The position numbers were made by a program, and so were the translations under genes. Shown in pieces: positions 28,605 through 37,391 of a DNA stretch of 64,000 bases (positions within the stretch are counted from its first letter, which is position 1; each line of letters starts with the position of its first letter). Under the pieces are notes generated by a model. The model saw only the letters and a program-made list of their open reading frames with translations, did not search any database and was not told the origin of the DNA. Location: contig NZ_QXDF01000003.1 of assembly GCF_003550175.1 (NCBI RefSeq), positions 1 to 64,000 on the forward strand, given 5' to 3'. The DNA is from Dichotomicrobium thermohalophilum. Its GTDB lineage: Bacteria; Pseudomonadota; Alphaproteobacteria; Rhizobiales; Rhodomicrobiaceae.

Positions 28605-29576
28605 GTGACGCTGGACGCTGATGCCGTTGTCGAACGCCGCCGGCTGAAACGCCGTATCACCTTCTGGCGCATCATTGCTGTAGTAGCCATCGCGGTGGTG
28701 GCGGCCGTATTGTTCGCGCGGGAGCGCGGCGGAGCGGTCGGCGAGATGTTCGGACTGGGCGGCCACATCGCCCGCGTGAATGTCAGCGGCTTCATCTCCG
28801 ACGACCGCAAGCAGCAGGAGTTGCTGCGCAAGATTGCCGAAAGCAGCACCGCCAAGGCCGTTATCGTACGGATCAACAGCCCCGGCGGAAGCACCGCGGG
28901 GGGCGAAGCGCTCTACACCGAATTGCGCGCGCTAAGCGAGAAGAAGCCGGTCGTCGCGGTCTTCGCCACCACGGCGACCTCGGCTGCCTACATGGCCGCG
29001 ATTGCGGCAGACCACATCATCGCGCGCGCCAACTCCATCACCGGTTCTGTCGGCGTCATCGTCCAGTGGGCCGAGGTCAGCGAACTACTGAAAAGCTTCG
29101 GTGTCGACGTCAACCAGATCAAGAGCGGCGACCTCAAGGCTGTACCGAACCCCTTCGAGCCAACGACGGAAGAACAGCGTGAAGCCACCCGCACGGTGAT
29201 GGAAGACAGCTTTCAGTGGTTCGTCAACAAGGTGGATGAGCGGCGCGACCTGAGCGGGTCGGCCCTTGCCGACATCCGAACGGGCCGCATCTACACCGGC
29301 GCGCAGGCCAGGGCGCTCGGTCTCGTTGATCAGCTCGGCGGGGAGCGCGAGGCTCGAAAATGGCTCAGCGAAGAACACGACATCCCTGAAAACACGAAGA
29401 TCATTGACTGGAAGCCGGAAGGGACCGACCGTTTCAGCTGGGTCGATGTCGCTTTGGCCGGCCTTTCCCGCCTGGTCGGCATGGACCTCGCCACATCGTT
29501 TGAGGACGGGCGCACGCCCGGCCTCAAATCCATCAGGCTTGACGGTCTCGTATCCGTCTGGCAGCCTGAAAATTAA
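28605..29576 (+). CDS. sppA: Signal peptide peptidase SppA (short form, S49 family)
   Basis: SppA degrades cleaved signal peptides and other membrane peptides. The 323-residue protein starts at a GTG with GAAGGAG upstream. It has one N-terminal membrane anchor (about residues 19-37) and a periplasmic S49 domain: RINSPGGSTAGGE (oxyanion region), ATTATSAAYMAAIAADHI with the probable nucleophile Ser126, NSITGSVGVIVQW, and GDLKAVPNPFEP with the probable general base Lys178. The size corresponds to the half-length bacterial form that assembles as an octamer. It lies 85 bases after rpsA in the order conserved in Hyphomicrobiales. Confidence 0.93.
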   Translation: MTLDADAVVERRRLKRRITFWRIIAVVAIAVVAAVLFARERGGAVGEMFGLGGHIARVNVSGFISDDRKQQELLRKIAESSTAKAVIVRINSPGGSTAGGEALYTELRALSEKKPVVAVFATTATSAAYMAAIAADHIIARANSITGSVGVIVQWAEVSELLKSFGVDVNQIKSGDLKAVPNPFEPTTEEQREATRTVMEDSFQWFVNKVDERRDLSGSALADIRTGRIYTGAQARALGLVDQLGGEREARKWLSEEHDIPENTKIIDWKPEGTDRFSWVDVALAGLSRLVGMDLATSFEDGRTPGLKSIRLDGLVSVWQPEN

Positions 29577-29617
29577 GGATGTTTTAATGACTTGTGCCCG
29601 GAAGCGGGTCGTGCTGC

Positions 29618-29935
29618 ATGATAAAATCTGAACTGATAGAGAAAATCGCTTCTGAAAACCCGCATCTTTACCAGCGCGATGTGGAGCGGATTGTGAATAC
29701 GATTTTCGAGACCATCGTGACAGCGATGGAGCGCGGCGACCGCGTGGAGTTGCGCGGCTTCGGCGCATTCTCGGTCAAGCACAGGCCGGCGCGCATGGGC
29801 CGCAACCCGCGCACCGGCGAGCAGGTGCCCGTTGACGAAAAATTCGTTCCCTTCTTCAAGACTGGTAAGGAATTGCGCGAACGGCTGAACCCCAGCCTCG
29901 CTCCGCGCAAGAAGAACGCCTCAAGGCGCCGCTGA
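29618..29935 (+). CDS. ihfB: Integration host factor subunit beta
   Basis: IHF beta pairs with the alpha subunit to bend DNA sharply at specific sites, supporting recombination, replication and promoter architecture. The 105-residue protein starts [20 protein letters not shown] and has the HU/IHF fold with the DNA-intercalating arm [19 protein letters not shown] and the closing [13 protein letters not shown] basic extension, [11 protein letters not shown], follows the usual 94-residue end. The start was set at 29618 by alignment with the family. It lies between sppA and lapA, as usual in the order. Confidence 0.96.
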   Translation: MIKSELIEKIASENPHLYQRDVERIVNTIFETIVTAMERGDRVELRGFGAFSVKHRPARMGRNPRTGEQVPVDEKFVPFFKTGKELRERLNPSLAPRKKNASRRR

Positions 29936-29980
29936 GCCGAGGGGAAGCGGGGTCGCCCGCCAATCCGAGAGACCAAAACG

Positions 29981-30331
29981 ATGATCCGCTTTTTTCGCCG
30001 TCTCATCCTGCTGGTGGTCGCCGTTGCGATCATCGCGCTGATGGTGGCGAACCGGCATACCGCCATGGTTGCCCTCGACCCGTTCGCCCAGGGCGCGCCG
30101 GCCGCGACCATCGAGGCGCCAATGTTCGTGTTCCTGTTCGCCGCATTGCTCGTCGGGTTTATCCTCGGTGGCATCGGCGCCTGGGCGAGCCAGAGCAAAT
30201 GGCGCGACCTCGCCCGCCGGCGCACCAAGGAAACCTACCGCTTACGCAAGGACCGCGAACGCCTTGCCCGCGACCTGCAAACCGCTCAGGAAAGCGGCGG
30301 CACGGCGGTGGCCCCGCTATCCGCACGCTGA
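29981..30331 (+). CDS. lapA: LapA-domain (DUF1049) inner-membrane protein
   Basis: The 116-residue protein has two membrane segments, about residues 7-26 (LILLVVAVAIIALMVANRH) and 47-69 (MFVFLFAALLVGFILGGIG), and a charged cytoplasmic helix (RDLARRRTKETYRLRKDRER), the LapA pattern. In Escherichia coli LapA works with LapB in control of lipopolysaccharide synthesis through LpxC turnover; that role here is only assumed from family and position after ihfB. A glycine-rich, possibly disordered tail closes the protein. The gene is separated from ihfB by 45 bases and is probably in the same transcript. Confidence 0.85.
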   Translation: MIRFFRRLILLVVAVAIIALMVANRHTAMVALDPFAQGAPAATIEAPMFVFLFAALLVGFILGGIGAWASQSKWRDLARRRTKETYRLRKDRERLARDLQTAQESGGTAVAPLSAR

Positions 30332-30406
30332 TCGCGCCGAATTGTCCCTCTCGCCGGCCTCACAAGGCACTTGCGCAAGCCCCAAGCCTTCTGTGATAAC
30401 AGGGGC

Positions 30407-31072
30407 ATGGCGGTGCAGGTTAAAATATGCGGGATCAAGACCGAAGAGGCGCTCGAGGCGGCGATCGAGGCGGGCGCGGACTTCGTGGGCTTTGTGTTTT
30501 TCGCGAAGAGTCCGCGATATGTTGATGCCGAGACCGCGGGCCGCCTGGCCGAGCGGGCACGCGGACGCATCCGCACAGTGGCGCTACTGGTCGACCCCAG
30601 CGACGCCGACCTCGACCGAGTCCTGACCACCGTCGACCCGGACATCATCCAGCTTCATGGGGCGGAGACGCCGGAGCGCGTCGCCGAAATTCGGATTCAG
30701 GCCGCGCGTCCCGTTCTCAAGGCGGTGAAGGTCGCAACCGCGGCCGATATCGTAGCCGCGAGCGCGTTCCCGGCCGCGGATATGTTCCTTTTCGACGCCA
30801 AGCCGGCCAAGACCGCTTCGCTCCCCGGCGGTAACGGCGTGCCGTTCGACTGGCCGCTGCTGGCGCAGACGCCGCCCGACCGGCCCTACATGCTTTCCGG
30901 TGGGCTGACGACCGACAATATCTCCGAGGCGATCCGCGTGACAGGCGCCCAGGCCGTCGACACCTCCTCTGGTGTCGAGCGCGCCCCGGGCGAGAAAGAC
31001 CCGGCCGCGATCCGCCGCTTCGTGCAGGCCGCCAAGGCCGTCACCGAGCGCATGCCCATCGAGGCCGCGTGA
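30407..31072 (+). CDS. trpF: Phosphoribosylanthranilate isomerase
   Basis: TrpF does the third step of tryptophan synthesis from anthranilate. The 221-residue barrel has the catalytic Cys8 in VKICGIK and Asp130 in FLFDAKPAK, the phosphate-binding SGGLTTDNI and the closing AVDTSSGVE. The ATG at 30407 is the family start. A possible promoter, TTGCGC (30371-30376) with TGATAA 17 bases later, sits just upstream, giving a very short leader and no room for a classical trp leader peptide. It opens the trpF-orf-trpB-trpA group. Confidence 0.95.
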   Translation: MAVQVKICGIKTEEALEAAIEAGADFVGFVFFAKSPRYVDAETAGRLAERARGRIRTVALLVDPSDADLDRVLTTVDPDIIQLHGAETPERVAEIRIQAARPVLKAVKVATAADIVAASAFPAADMFLFDAKPAKTASLPGGNGVPFDWPLLAQTPPDRPYMLSGGLTTDNISEAIRVTGAQAVDTSSGVERAPGEKDPAAIRRFVQAAKAVTERMPIEAA

Positions 31073-31076
31073 AACC

Positions 31077-31523
31077 ATGCTGAAAGCGCCATTGGCGAAA
31101 GCCGGGATGCAAACTGCGCGACAAAGCCTCCTTCTCGCCGCGTTTTGCGCTGTGGTGTTCGCGTCGTCGGCTCTGGCCGACTCCTACTGGGACCATAACG
31201 GCTCGCTGATGCGGTTGCAGGCCGATGGTATGCAGCGTGTCTTCACTTACGAGGAGCCCCGCGCGCTCATGCGGCGCGCCGGTGTCACGGCCGGCACTGT
31301 GCTATTTGACGGCCGGAATGTCGGAGACTATTACATCGGCCGAGCGCGGCGCTTCTCGAAGTATTGCGAGTCGCCGCTTGTTTACGAGGTCGAGGGCCCG
31401 GTGACGGATAACGGCATGCGGATCGTCATGCGCGGCGAGCGCGAAGTCTACGCCAAGGGCTGCCAGCCGACCGGACGCTTCGTGGAAGACGTGCTCGTGT
31501 TCACGTACGAATGGTCGGATTAA
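31077..31523 (+). CDS. Small exported protein inserted between trpF and trpB
   Basis: The 148-residue frame starts four bases after the trpF stop. A signal peptide is evident: basic start followed by SLLLAAFCAVVFASSALA, cleavage likely before DSYWDHNGS (a start ten residues later at MQTARQ is equally possible). The mature protein of about 115 residues contains a single pair of cysteines (in SKYCESPL and KGCQPTG) and short beta-like segments such as SYWDHNGSLMRLQADGMQRV and EDVLVFTYEWSD. No family with known function is recognised. Its location inside a tryptophan gene group does not imply a role in tryptophan synthesis. Confidence 0.75.
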   Translation: MLKAPLAKAGMQTARQSLLLAAFCAVVFASSALADSYWDHNGSLMRLQADGMQRVFTYEEPRALMRRAGVTAGTVLFDGRNVGDYYIGRARRFSKYCESPLVYEVEGPVTDNGMRIVMRGEREVYAKGCQPTGRFVEDVLVFTYEWSD

Positions 31524-31591
31524 TTCCGATCCCGCAACCGGCCATTTGCTCGTCCACCAGATTCTGACATTTGCCGACAAAGAGAAACCCT

Positions 31592-32809
31592 ATGGATCAA
31601 ATCCCCAATACCTTCCGCTCCGGCCCGGACGAGCGCGGCCATTTCGGCGATTTTGGCGGGCGATTCGTCGCCGAGACGCTGATGCCGCTGATCCTGGAGC
31701 TGGAGCGCGCCTACGCGGATGCCAAGGCTGATCCGGACTTCCGCGCCGAACTCGACACGATGAACAAGCACTATACCGGCCGGCCCAGCCCGCTCTATTT
31801 CGCCGAGCGGCTGACCGAGCACCTTGGCGGCGCGAAGATCTACTTCAAGCGCGATGAGCTAAACCACACCGGCAGCCACAAGATCAATAACTGCCTCGGC
31901 CAGATCCTGCTCGCCAAGCGCATGGGCAAGACGCGCATCATCGCGGAGACCGGCGCGGGCCAGCACGGCGTGGCCGTGGCCACGGTGGCGGCGCGGTTCG
32001 GCCTGCCCTGCGTGATCTATATGGGCGCGACCGACATTGAACGTCAGCGTCCCAACGTGTTCCGCATGAAGCTGCTCGGCGCGGAGGTACGGCCCGTGAC
32101 CTCGGGGCGCGGCACGCTGAAAGACGCGATGAACGACGCGCTGCGCGACTGGGTCGCCAATGTCGACAACACCTTCTACATCATTGGCACTGTTGCTGGC
32201 CCGCATCCCTACCCGGCGATGGTGCGCGACTTCCAGTCCGTCATCGGGCAGGAGTTGCGCGAGCAGATGATGGAGACCGAAGGACGCCTCCCCGACTCGC
32301 TGGTCGCGTGCATCGGCGGCGGCTCGAACGCGATGGGCCTTTTCCATCCGTTCCTGGATGAGCCGAGCACACGCCTGATCGGCGTCGAGGCCGGCGGCTA
32401 TGGCCTGGACACGATGGACGGCCACGCCGCCTCGCTCAACGGCGGCAAGCCGGGCGTGCTGCACGGCAACCGCACCTATCTGCTTCAGGACGACGACGGT
32501 CAGATCATCGAGGGGCATTCGATCTCGGCAGGCCTCGACTACCCCGGGATCGGGCCGGAGCATGCCTGGCTGAAGGAGAGCGGGCGCGTCGAATACGTCG
32601 CCATCACCGATGACGAGGCCATGGAGGCGTTCCAGCTTTGCACGCGCAAGGAAGGCATCATCCCGGCGCTGGAGCCGGCGCACGCGCTGGCGCAGGTCAT
32701 GAAGATCGCCCCGGACCTGCCGAAGGATCATCTGCTGGTGATGAACATGTGCGGGCGCGGCGACAAGGACATCTATACCGTTGCCGAGCATCTGGACATG
32801 GAGATGTAG
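31592..32809 (+). CDS. trpB: Tryptophan synthase beta chain
   Basis: TrpB condenses indole with serine using pyridoxal phosphate. The 405-residue protein has the PLP lysine K97 in [10 protein letters not shown], the substrate loop [10 protein letters not shown], the phosphate-binding glycine loop GGGSNAMG and the catalytic region near [10 protein letters not shown]. The ATG at 31592 was chosen over a TTG 21 bases upstream because family members begin close to [11 protein letters not shown]. It pairs with TrpA, but here an 83-bp palindromic repeat lies between the two genes. Confidence 0.96.
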   Translation: MDQIPNTFRSGPDERGHFGDFGGRFVAETLMPLILELERAYADAKADPDFRAELDTMNKHYTGRPSPLYFAERLTEHLGGAKIYFKRDELNHTGSHKINNCLGQILLAKRMGKTRIIAETGAGQHGVAVATVAARFGLPCVIYMGATDIERQRPNVFRMKLLGAEVRPVTSGRGTLKDAMNDALRDWVANVDNTFYIIGTVAGPHPYPAMVRDFQSVIGQELREQMMETEGRLPDSLVACIGGGSNAMGLFHPFLDEPSTRLIGVEAGGYGLDTMDGHAASLNGGKPGVLHGNRTYLLQDDDGQIIEGHSISAGLDYPGIGPEHAWLKESGRVEYVAITDDEAMEAFQLCTRKEGIIPALEPAHALAQVMKIAPDLPKDHLLVMNMCGRGDKDIYTVAEHLDMEM

Positions 32810-32842
32810 CGCGTTTTCTTTCCACCGGCAAAACGGAAGCGT

Positions 32843-32925
32843 CGTCATTGCCAGACTTGATCCGGCAATCGAGCGGACAGTTTCCACAATAAATATGGAT
32901 GCCCGTGTCAAGCACGGGCATGACG
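32843..32925. repeat. REP-like palindromic repeat between trpB and trpA
   Basis: The element runs from CGTCATTGCC (32843-32852) to GGGCATGACG at its right end, so its termini CGTCAT and ATGACG are inverted. Inside is a perfect 9-bp stem, ATGCCCGTG (32899-32907) with CACGGGCAT (32913-32921), around the loop TCAAG, and a weaker stem ATTGCC with GGCAAT on the left. The terminal motif and the TCAAGC-type loop are characteristic of intergenic palindromic repeats dispersed in Hyphomicrobiales genomes. The transcript of trpBA would fold here. Confidence 0.7.
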
Positions 32926-32984
32926 GGGTCCAAAAGGTCGGATACCAAGACGACGACGGCCCAAAAAGCGCAGAGAGCAAACCA

Positions 32985-33806
32985 ATGTCGCGCATCGAAA
33001 ATCGCTTCGCCATCCGCTGCCCCGCGCTCGTGACCTTCATCACGGCGGGCGACCCGGACTATGAGACCTCGCTGGAGATCCTGCGCGGGCTGCCGGCCGC
33101 CGGGGCGGACGTGATCGAACTGGGAATGCCATTCTCCGACCCGATGGCCGACGGCCCGGCGATCCAGGAGGCGTCCCAGCGCGCGCTCCGGGCCGGACAC
33201 AAGATGAACATGACGCTGGAGATGGTGCGCGAATTCCGCAAAGGCGATCAGGAGACCCCGATCGTGCTGATGGGCTACTATAACCCGATCTATTTCCGCG
33301 GGCCTGAGCGGTTCGTCGCCGAAGCCGGGGAAGCGGGTGTGGACGGTCTGATCGTCGTCGATCTGCCGCCGGAAGCCGACAACGAGCTGTGCCTGCCCGC
33401 CCGCGCCGCGGGGCTGAACTTCATCCGGCTCGCCGCGCCGACGACCGACGATGCGCGCCTTCCGGCGGTGCTCGCTAACACCTCGGGCTTCGTCTACTAC
33501 GTCTCGATCACCGGCATCACCGGCACGCGCACGCCCGATACCGGCGAGGTCGCGGCTAATGTCGCGCGGATCAAGTCGCATACGCCGCTGCCCGTGGCCG
33601 TGGGCTTCGGCGTGAAGACACCGGAACAGGCGGCCGCGATCGGCGCGGTGGCAGACGGCGTGGTGGTTGGCTCGGCGCTGGTGAACGCGATCGCGGAGAG
33701 TTTGGACGAACAGGGCCGCGCGACCGAGCAGACAGCGCCGGCGGTCTTCTCGCTCGTGCAGCAACTCGCCGCCGGCGTGCGCAGCGACCAGCGCGAAGCC
33801 GGCTAG
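32985..33806 (+). CDS. trpA: Tryptophan synthase alpha chain
   Basis: TrpA cleaves indole-3-glycerol phosphate and channels indole to TrpB. The 273-residue barrel has the catalytic Glu45 and Asp56 in [17 protein letters not shown], the substrate loop, and the phosphate-binding [12 protein letters not shown] and [10 protein letters not shown]. The start ATG is at 32985 (MSRIENRF), preceded by GCAGAGAG. In many Hyphomicrobiales accD and folC follow trpA; here a tRNA-Asn gene on the other strand follows, so that synteny is broken. The trpB-trpA distance of 175 bases, including the repeat, is larger than usual. Confidence 0.95.
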   Translation: MSRIENRFAIRCPALVTFITAGDPDYETSLEILRGLPAAGADVIELGMPFSDPMADGPAIQEASQRALRAGHKMNMTLEMVREFRKGDQETPIVLMGYYNPIYFRGPERFVAEAGEAGVDGLIVVDLPPEADNELCLPARAAGLNFIRLAAPTTDDARLPAVLANTSGFVYYVSITGITGTRTPDTGEVAANVARIKSHTPLPVAVGFGVKTPEQAAAIGAVADGVVVGSALVNAIAESLDEQGRATEQTAPAVFSLVQQLAAGVRSDQREAG

Positions 33807-33896
33807 GCGCGCCTCACCGCCGGGCGATCACGAAAGGCACTCAGCAAACGTTGGGGACGTCGAAGGACTTTGCGGCGTAGCGATCCCGAAGAGGGA

Positions 33897-33971
33897 TGGC
33901 TCCCCGGGCCGGATTCGAACCAGCGACCAATCGGTTAACAGCCGATTGCTCTACCACTGAGCTACCGGGGA
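33897..33971 (-). tRNA. tRNA-Asn(GTT)
   Basis: The 75-base gene on the minus strand begins TCCCCGGTAGCTCAGTGG, has the anticodon loop GCTGTTAACC with anticodon GTT (asparagine), T-arm GGTTCGAATCC and encoded CCA. The acceptor stem TCCCCGG pairs with CCGGGGA. It lies alone between trpA and a small membrane protein gene. Confidence 0.96.
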
Positions 33972-34116
33972 ATTTGCCCTTCGCTGGAAAGAAGCATATA
34001 GCAGACACATCCGTGCGTCGCCAATCTAAACTTAGAGCACCAAGCGGCTCTTCGCAACGCCTAAGCGAATGAGAAATGTTGATAATCCCTCGGGCGGCAC
34101 GCAGGATCGCCACACC

Positions 34117-34434
34117 ATGACCGCCGAAGAGGGGCAAAAGGAGCAGCCGGAGCGCGAGCGCCGCGAAAAAGACCGCTCCACCTGGGCGCACAGGGTCAAG
34201 CTGGGCGGCCGGGAGATCGCACTGCCGCGCTCGCCGTTTCTACGGATCGGCCTGGGCATCATGCTCGTCATAGGCGGCCTGCTCGGCTTCCTGCCGATTG
34301 TCGGCTTCTGGATGCTCCCGCTAGGCCTGCTCGTGCTGTCCTATGACCTGCCCTTCGCGCGGCGCTGGCGGCGCCGCTTCGTGGTCTGGTGGCACCGCCG
34401 GCGCGAGCGGCAGAAACGAGAAGGCGACGACTGA
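34117..34434 (+). CDS. PGPGW-like small membrane protein
   Basis: The 105-residue protein has a highly charged N-terminus (EEGQKEQPERERREKDRST), then two adjacent membrane segments around residues 47-80 (GLGIMLVIGGLLGFLPIVG, then FWMLPLGLLVLSYD), and a basic Arg-rich end, DLPFARRWRRRF. The paired segments with a GFLPIVGFW turn match the PF09656-like small transmembrane family, whose role is not known. The start chosen is ATG 34117; the family similarity begins later, so a shorter protein is possible. It converges with the CBS-domain gene four bases away. Confidence 0.65.
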   Translation: MTAEEGQKEQPERERREKDRSTWAHRVKLGGREIALPRSPFLRIGLGIMLVIGGLLGFLPIVGFWMLPLGLLVLSYDLPFARRWRRRFVVWWHRRRERQKREGDD

Positions 34435-34438
34435 GGCG

Positions 34439-34951
34439 TCACAGGGTCTGCAGCACGCCGATCAGCGCGACCGAATACACCAGCACCCCGCCAAGCACCA
34501 GCATGATCTGATAGTTGTTGCTCACCGTCGCGCTGGTCAGCCGCTTGGCATTCTGCAGCAGGTCGGGCCACGTGTAGGAGACGAAGTCACCCTGCGTCAT
34601 TATCGAGATCACGCGACCGTTTTCGTCGACGATTGGCAGACGGCGGAAGCGTTCGTTCGACATGATCGCCAGCCACTCCAGCAGATTGTCGTCAGCGCGT
34701 GCCACGCGGGGTTTCTCGGTCATGATGTCGGAGAGCTTGGTCTCCTTCGGGTCGCGGCCCCGATTGACCAGCCGTTTGAGGATGTCGCGCTCGGTGACCA
34801 TGCCCAGCACGCGGTCCTGTTCATCGACGACGATCACCGAACCATAGTCCCGTCCAGCCATTTCGGCCGCGGCTTCCGAGACAAGCGCAGCCGGCGGGAA
34901 CGTAAGCGGCTCGGGTTTCGTCGCAAATTCAAGGCGGTCCCTGATTTTCAT
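34439..34951 (-). CDS. Tandem CBS-domain protein with C-terminal membrane anchor
   Basis: The 170-residue protein (start MKIRDRLEF at 34951) has two CBS domains, about residues 9-62 and 73-125: SVIVVDEQDRVLGMVTERDI in the first and RRLPIVDENGRVISIMTQGD in the second. A CBS pair binds adenosyl ligands such as AMP, ATP or SAM and senses energy state. The end of the protein, about residues 146-168 (IMLVLGGVLVYSVALIGVL), forms a single membrane segment, which is unusual for a stand-alone CBS protein and would place the sensor at the inner membrane. Its target is unknown; a membrane transporter gene lies upstream. Confidence 0.85.
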   Translation of the reverse strand: MKIRDRLEFATKPEPLTFPPAALVSEAAAEMAGRDYGSVIVVDEQDRVLGMVTERDILKRLVNRGRDPKETKLSDIMTEKPRVARADDNLLEWLAIMSNERFRRLPIVDENGRVISIMTQGDFVSYTWPDLLQNAKRLTSATVSNNYQIMLVLGGVLVYSVALIGVLQTL

Positions 34952-35060
34952 GGAACAATACCTTTCGTAAATCTTTGCGTTCCGACAAATTAGCATACGA
35001 AAGAACGTCGCTCACCGATCAGGAGCGAAATCGAATACACGATTAATTGATGGTAATGTT

Positions 35061-36467
35061 TTACAAAAGCGAGACGACCGTAACCCAGCCCGAGAGCATC
35101 AAGCCGCCCAGCAACGTGTAAAGGCCATTCCACGACAGCCCGACGCGCCAGGCGCTGACCCCGCCGATGCTCCCGGCCAGGAGCGTCGTCGCGGTATAAG
35201 GCGAACTGGCGCCGCTCAGCGCCCAGCCGGAGGTAATGGCAACGATGATTGCCGCGGGCGTGATCCCTATCGCCTCGGCGCTGGGCAAGAGCGGCGCCAT
35301 CAGCGAGACCGACAGGATCGGGTTCATACCGACCAGCCCGGCCAGCGGAATGATCCAGACGATCGCCACGAGAATCGCCCAGGCGGGTACAGCAAGCAGG
35401 TCGAGGCTGGAACCGGCCATGAGCGGTAGCAGCAGCCGCGCGCCCAGCGTGCCGATGAAGCCCGCCATGACCAACAGAACAAGCTCGGAACGATAGTTGA
35501 ACAGGTCCTCGGAATAGCCGACCGCCCGCTGCACGACCCGGCGCAGGGGCAAATCCCCGAGGTGCTGCATCGCGATCCAACCGGCCGCGAGAAGCGGCAC
35601 CACGACCAGCACCACCGCGACCGCGCGCAAGCCCGTCACCGCCGACAGCCCGCCGACGGTAGACAGCAGAATCGCCAGCAGAATGAGCATCGGGATCAGA
35701 CTGCGCCACGTCCCAACCCGCTGCACCGGCGGGCGCGGCCCGGACAGACGCGGTTTGAAGATCGTGTCCAGGGCCCAGCCCATGCCCGCGAGAATCACCG
35801 CGCCGATCAAGCCGAAACCAAACGCATCGCCCCAGGTAGCGCCCGGCACAAGGGTTGTCGAGATCGCCATCGAGAAGGTCAGCGGCGACCAGCAGAGCGT
35901 GGAGACGAAACCGCGCTGGATTGCCAGCACCATGCGCCGCAGTCGAACGCGCCGGACTTCCTCGTTGGCTTCGCGCCGGGCGCTCGCCTCCGCCAGCCCC
36001 CCGAGCAGCGCGATCGCGCCATAAAGAAGGATGATCCCGAACAGATGCCCCCCCGCCGTCAGCGCGGCATAGCGCCGGCCCGGGGGCTGATGCGCCAGAT
36101 AACGCCCGCTCTCGGCGATCGAGGGAGACGTCGCAGAGGCGTTGCGCAGGCAGGCCGAGGCCGAGAAGAATGCGGCGATGAAGGCCGCGCTCTCCAGGCC
36201 CGCCTCAATGATCCGCAGCCAGTCGGATCGGGTGATGAGCGCCGCAATGAACAGGACCAGCCCAACCAGCACAAAAATGCGCCGGGACCATCCCACAAGC
36301 GGCGTCGCCAGAACGACGAACACGAGCACCGCCGCGGATGCGCCGTGAACGAATAGCATCGCGCCGTGCCACTCCACGCCGATAACAAGAAGAACGGTGG
36401 CGAGCAGAACGAGACTGAGAAGACGACCTTGTGGTTCTTCTCTGGCGTGGGCGTCTGTCTCAGCCAT
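35061..36467 (-). CDS. Polytopic membrane transporter, ion-transporter-superfamily-like
   Basis: The start at 36467 (MAETDAHAREEPQ) follows a non-hydrophobic stretch upstream; the product has 468 residues and about 10 to 12 membrane segments. Two similar halves each show a discontinuous hairpin, the clearest being VGMNPILSVSLMAPLLPSAE, followed by GWALSGASSPYTATTLLAGS in the C-terminal half. This layout resembles the IT superfamily (ArsB/NhaD, CitMHS, DASS), which carry anions or organic acids in symport with Na+ or H+. I cannot name the substrate. It is divergent from a metallo-hydrolase gene and upstream of the CBS protein on the same strand (about 110 bases). Confidence 0.65.
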   Translation of the reverse strand: MAETDAHAREEPQGRLLSLVLLATVLLVIGVEWHGAMLFVHGASAAVLVFVVLATPLVGWSRRIFVLVGLVLFIAALITRSDWLRIIEAGLESAAFIAAFFSASACLRNASATSPSIAESGRYLAHQPPGRRYAALTAGGHLFGIILLYGAIALLGGLAEASARREANEEVRRVRLRRMVLAIQRGFVSTLCWSPLTFSMAISTTLVPGATWGDAFGFGLIGAVILAGMGWALDTIFKPRLSGPRPPVQRVGTWRSLIPMLILLAILLSTVGGLSAVTGLRAVAVVLVVVPLLAAGWIAMQHLGDLPLRRVVQRAVGYSEDLFNYRSELVLLVMAGFIGTLGARLLLPLMAGSSLDLLAVPAWAILVAIVWIIPLAGLVGMNPILSVSLMAPLLPSAEAIGITPAAIIVAITSGWALSGASSPYTATTLLAGSIGGVSAWRVGLSWNGLYTLLGGLMLSGWVTVVSLL

Positions 36468-36657
36468 GAATGCGCAATCTCGTCCGGCGGGAAATGGCAG
36501 CGGGGCGGATCGCCCCCGAGGCGCAAAGCCTAGCAAAATTGCATAGCGGTTTGGCAATGGGATGCGCAAATGGTCATCGCCGTCCGGCGGGGCAACTTTG
36601 CCGCCAGGCCATGCGTTAATGTCATCCGAGGGCAACGCCGCGAGCGAACAGGCCGCC

Positions 36658-37380
36658 ATGAAACTGACCTTTCTGGGCACGCGCGGATACATCGAGGCGG
36701 CGAACAGGCGGCACCGGCGCCATAGCGCGCTGCTGGTCACCTACTATGACACGGACGTCATGATCGACTGCGGAGCGGACTGGAAAGGCGAATTTCAGGA
36801 GATCGGGCCGGATGCAATCGTGCTCACCCATGCGCATCCCGATCATGCCTTCGGGCTGCAGGACGGGACGGACTGCCCGGTCTATGCGACGGCGGCAACC
36901 TGGTCATCCATCGAGGATTACCCAATCGATAATTGTACAGAGGTAAAGCCGCGGGTAAGGTTCGAGATCGGCGGCGTGAACTTCGAGGCGTTCCCGGTCA
37001 TGCATTCGCTGCGGGCGCCGGCCGTGGGCTATCGCATCGAAGCGGGGCGCAAGACGATCTTCTACGTGCCGGATGTTGTTGACGTTCACGACCGGGAGGC
37101 GGCGCTCGCCGGCTGCGAACTGTTCATCGGCGACGGCGCGACGCTTACCAAAAGCTTGGTGCGCCGGCATGATGACAAGCTGTTCGGGCATACGACCGTG
37201 CGCGCCCAGATCGGCTGGTGCCAGGAGGCCGGCATACCCCGCGCGCTGTTCACCCATTGCGGCAGCGAGATCGTAGAGGGCGACGAGCGCACGCTCGGTC
37301 CAAAGGTCGAAGAGATGGGCCGCGAGCGCGGCGTGGATGCAGCCATCGCCCATGACGGCATGAGCGTGGTGCTACGCTGA
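36658..37380 (+). CDS. Metallo-beta-lactamase-fold hydrolase
   Basis: The 240-residue protein starts MKLTFLGTRGYIEA and has the metal site VLTHAHPDHAFGL (THxHxDH), then downstream His and Asp in VMHSLRAPAVGY and YVPDVVDVHD, and a final TTVRAQIGW...LFTHCG. The N-terminal FLGTRGYIE motif resembles the group with RNase Z or PhnP-like phosphodiesterases. It would be a cytoplasmic, dinuclear Zn-dependent hydrolase; the substrate is unknown. Eleven bases separate it from the mutM-like gene, so they are likely co-transcribed, which could hint at a nucleic acid role, by inference only. Confidence 0.82.
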   Translation: MKLTFLGTRGYIEAANRRHRRHSALLVTYYDTDVMIDCGADWKGEFQEIGPDAIVLTHAHPDHAFGLQDGTDCPVYATAATWSSIEDYPIDNCTEVKPRVRFEIGGVNFEAFPVMHSLRAPAVGYRIEAGRKTIFYVPDVVDVHDREAALAGCELFIGDGATLTKSLVRRHDDKLFGHTTVRAQIGWCQEAGIPRALFTHCGSEIVEGDERTLGPKVEEMGRERGVDAAIAHDGMSVVLR

Positions 37381-37391
37381 AGGAGGTCCGC

